Assembly: GCA_003520455.1 (NCBI GenBank)
Contig: DOUV01000660.1
Coordinates: 1-8,005, forward strand
Reading direction: 5' to 3'
DNA length: 8,005 bases
Source of the DNA: Chloroflexota bacterium
Lineage (GTDB): Bacteria > Chloroflexota > Anaerolineae > Ardenticatenales > Ardenticatenaceae
Of this stretch, positions 6,054-8,005 are shown in pieces (position 1 is the stretch's first letter; every line of letters begins with the position of its first letter). A program made the translations under genes and the position numbers. Under the pieces are notes generated by a model. That model was not told where the DNA came from. It did not search any database and saw only the letters and a list, made by a program, of their open reading frames with translations.

Positions 6054-7250
6054 TCACCAGGCGGGCACCGGCTTCCAGGTCGGGCCTGGTCGGAACGGGT
6101 ACTGCTCTTCGATACCTGGCGGGAGATGCACGCCCAATCCCGGCGTCCTCGGCATGCGTAAATAGCCGTCCTCCACCTCCAGTGGCGCGAGCAGCAGGGC
6201 CTCGCGCAGGGTGAAGGGTGCCCGCGAGAACTCAGTGATTATGCAGCCCGGCGTCGAGGCGATGAAGTGGAGGGTCGCCATCAGTCCGACCCCGGACCAC
6301 CAACAGTGGGGGGCGATCGGAACGCCGCGCACGCCGGCCAGCGTCGCGATTCGTTTGCACTCGTTCAGGCCGCCCGCGTGGATCACATCAGGCTGCAGAA
6401 TGTCGGCGGCGCGCCGTTCGATGAGAGCGGCAAAGTCGGTCAGGGTCGCGGTCGCCTCCCCTACAGCGATGGGAACATCCACGGCAGCTGCCACCGCCGC
6501 CAGGCCGTCGAGATCATCCGTGCGATATGGATCCTCCAGCCAAAAGACATCGTACTCCTGCAACTCGCGGGCGACGCGAATGGCCGTGCCGACCGACCAG
6601 GGAGAGGGGGCCTGGCTCTGTCCGGCGTCCACCAACAGGTCCACATCAGCACCGATCGCCGCACGAGCCACGCGGACGACCTCGATGTCAGGCGCTATCG
6701 ATCGAGAAGTCTCCCTCCTGGACCCATCCGCTCCCGGGAACGCCTGACCGATGCGGACCTTGACCGCGGTGTAACCCTCCGCGACAAACCCCCGCAACTG
6801 ATCAGTGAGCTGGTCGAGGGGCTTCGCTACGCCACCGGCGTAGAGGCGCAGGCGATCATAGTACAGACCGCCCAGCAGATCGTACACCGGTTGGCCCGTG
6901 GCCTGGCCGAGGAGGTCCCACAGGGCAACCTCCAGCCCACTGATGACGCCGACCGCCAGGCCGCGCTGGCCCCAGTACGTCGAGGCACGAAACATCTTTT
7001 CGCAGAGCGAGCGGATGCGAGTCGGGTCCTGGCCCATGAGAAGGGGGCTCAAGCGCTCGACGAAGATGGGCACGGCTTCGGGGAAAAAGGCGCCATCTCC
7101 AATCTCACCGAGCCCGGTCAACCCCGCATCGGTGGCGAGCTGCACCAGGGCCACATGCTTTCGCAGACCCACTCCACCGGGAAACACGGGGCGGTCGTCG
7201 GATGGGTAGTCACAGCTTAAAAGAATCGCCCGCACGTCGGTTATCTTCAT
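6054..7250 (-). CDS. Enolase-superfamily enzyme, mandelate racemase type (copy 2, K-x-R variant)
   Basis: This protein is also 398 residues and collinear with the gene at 3974-5170, so the two are paralogues. Both start MKI.DV and share LTGLGE, RRGLA/QRGLA, PVYDLLGGLY, DILQPDV and STPGC landmarks at nearly the same positions. Key residues here are K164-x-R166 in TAVKVRIG, Asp208 in DLLVDAGQS, WLEDP (E239 and D240), AVGEA (Glu265), QPD Asp288 and PHCWW His315. The His-Asp pair keeps its 27-residue spacing. Arg replaces the second Lys of the K-x-K base motif, and ED replaces EE at the metal-binding strand end, so substrate handedness or reaction type may differ from copy 1. An insert of a few residues around 171-186 is also less conserved. 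ATG 7250 is preceded by AGGGGG about 7 nt upstream. It is second in the visible cluster, 41 bp after the peptidase stop. Confidence 0.93.
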   Translation of the reverse strand: MKITDVRAILLSCDYPSDDRPVFPGGVGLRKHVALVQLATDAGLTGLGEIGDGAFFPEAVPIFVERLSPLLMGQDPTRIRSLCEKMFRASTYWGQRGLAVGVISGLEVALWDLLGQATGQPVYDLLGGLYYDRLRLYAGGVAKPLDQLTDQLRGFVAEGYTAVKVRIGQAFPGADGSRRETSRSIAPDIEVVRVARAAIGADVDLLVDAGQSQAPSPWSVGTAIRVARELQEYDVFWLEDPYRTDDLDGLAAVAAAVDVPIAVGEATATLTDFAALIERRAADILQPDVIHAGGLNECKRIATLAGVRGVPIAPHCWWSGVGLMATLHFIASTPGCIITEFSRAPFTLREALLLAPLEVEDGYLRMPRTPGLGVHLPPGIEEQYPFRPGPTWKPVPAW

Positions 7251-7291
7251 TCAGCAGCCCCCTTTGTCTCAGCCCCATTCGCCGGTTTGGA

Positions 7292-8005
7292 TCAATCTCG
7301 GCTCGGAAACGGCCAGCGTCCTTCCGTCTCCAGGATCTTGCGCAGGCCGGCGTCTTCGAGGAGAACTTTCACCTCGGCGGGCGACTTGCGGCGCGCAGGC
7401 CACTCGGTGGTATTGGAAATACGCAACAGGAGGCGCGCCGCCAGGATTGCATCGCGCCGCAAATGGCGGATCGACGCCTTATCCAGGGTGTCGGCCGCCG
7501 TGTGACTCCAGCCGCGCACGGGCATTTGCCCCATGGGCAAGAGGGCGGCGCTGGGAACGCCTTCTTCAACGAAAGGGTACATGTCAGAGTACAGCGCCAC
7601 ATAATTATCCACCGGCACCGGATCCCGCATGTCTTTGACCATACCCCGCAGGGGCAACACCAGGTCAACCCAGCCCTGGACAGCCACGCCCAGCTCGGAT
7701 TCACGGCCTGCGCCGTCCAGATTGAGCATGAGGGCCATGGTGTTCAACTCGTCGCGGTGGGTATCTACGTACTGGTGCGAGCCGATCAGGCCCATCTCCT
7801 CGCCTGCGAAGCAGACGAAGCGCACGCCCACCCCGATGGCCTCGGGGTGGCGGGCCAGGACGCGGGCCGCCTCGAGCATCACCAGCGTCCCGGCGCCGTT
7901 GTCCATCGCACCGGGAGAAATATCGTGGCTGTCGTAGTGAGCGCCGACAATGATGACTCTGCCCTTCACCCGGCCAGGGATCTCACCGACGAGATTTGAG
8001 CTCGG
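7292..8005 (-). CDS. M28-family zinc aminopeptidase, C-terminal part (5' end outside the window)
   Basis: The frame is open through the right window edge, and 237 residues are visible. The visible sequence begins PSSNLVGEIPGRVKGRVIIV, which is the standard lead-in to the M28 catalytic domain, so the GTG at 7969 is not the true start. Using visible-fragment numbering, zinc ligands and catalytic residues are His23 and Asp25 in GAHYDS, Asp35 in MDNGAG, Glu69/Glu70 in FAGEEMG, Asp97 in LNLDGAG and His168 in SHTAADTLD. The domain therefore looks complete and active. M28 enzymes cut N-terminal amino acids or related amide bonds and many are exported; the signal sequence, if any, lies outside the window. 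A protein of this class in a small-acid operon might hydrolyse an amide or carbamoyl conjugate of the substrate, but that is inference. Its stop is 41 bp before the next gene. Confidence 0.9.
   Translation of the reverse strand, partial: PSSNLVGEIPGRVKGRVIIVGAHYDSHDISPGAMDNGAGTLVMLEAARVLARHPEAIGVGVRFVCFAGEEMGLIGSHQYVDTHRDELNTMALMLNLDGAGRESELGVAVQGWVDLVLPLRGMVKDMRDPVPVDNYVALYSDMYPFVEEGVPSAALLPMGQMPVRGWSHTAADTLDKASIRHLRRDAILAARLLLRISNTTEWPARRKSPAEVKVLLEDAGLRKILETEGRWPFPSRD

Noticed and set aside
6267..7220. 317-codon plus-strand ORF opposite the second enolase-superfamily gene
   Set aside because: It is a shadow of the minus-strand gene in G+C-rich DNA; it is rich in Arg, Gln and His with no known motif, while the opposite strand has all the family landmarks.
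7967..7969. GTG as the true start of the M28 gene
   Set aside because: The frame stays open to the window edge and the extra residues (SSNLVGEIPG) match the usual M28 lead-in, so the start lies beyond 8005.
7202..7999. 265-codon plus-strand ORF opposite the peptidase gene
   Set aside because: It is a shadow of the M28 gene, which has intact zinc-ligand motifs; the plus-strand translation is His- and Gln-rich and unlike any family I know.
1..8005. CRISPR array, tRNA, rRNA or riboswitch
   Set aside because: No regularly spaced direct repeats, no cloverleaf-like segment and no conserved RNA motif were seen on either strand.

Overview
The window looks like a bacterial chromosome segment of moderate to high G+C. 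It carries a minus-strand catabolic gene cluster on the right (about 2973-8005), and on the left a sugar-kinase-type gene with an insertion sequence (IS) directly against its start codon. A predicted F420-type luciferase-like oxidoreductase, two enolase-superfamily paralogues and a long IS4-type transposase would fit a Chloroflexota-like or actinobacterial-like host. That placement is an impression from protein style, not a phylogenetic result.

Left part (1-1142). The C-terminal end of an unrecognised plus-strand gene (1-189) converges on a minus-strand ROK-family kinase/regulator gene with only 7 bp between the two stop codons. The ROK protein keeps the phosphate and catalytic motifs but lacks the usual Cys cluster that binds zinc.

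Mobile element (1143-2539). A complete IS of about 1.4 kb is bounded by 19-bp perfect inverted repeats (22 bp with one mismatch). Its IS4-type DDE transposase is encoded in two frames. The natural N-terminus starts at 1218 and must shift -1 at an in-phase A AAA AAA heptamer (1286-1292) to join the catalytic frame. The left end lies 10 bp upstream of the ROK ATG and supplies a GGGGA that could act as its ribosome binding site. No target duplication is visible.

Gap (2540-2972). There is no convincing intact gene here. A hairpin overlaps the right IS end, and a small decayed ORF may be present.

Right part (2973-8005, all minus strand). In order of transcription: an M28 zinc aminopeptidase (cut by the window edge), an enolase-superfamily enzyme (MR/MLE type), an amidohydrolase, a second enolase-superfamily enzyme of identical length, and a luciferase-like flavin/F420 oxidoreductase. 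Gaps are 41, 66, 67 and 119 bp and most starts have clear Shine-Dalgarno sequences, so the first four genes probably form one operon. The fifth may also have its own promoter/operator in the 119-bp gap. The set suggests uptake-independent breakdown of a hydroxy-acid or sugar-acid-like compound: dehydration, racemisation or lactone opening by the enolase-superfamily enzymes, hydrolysis or decarboxylation by the amidohydrolase, and a redox step by the oxidoreductase. The actual substrate cannot be read from the sequence.
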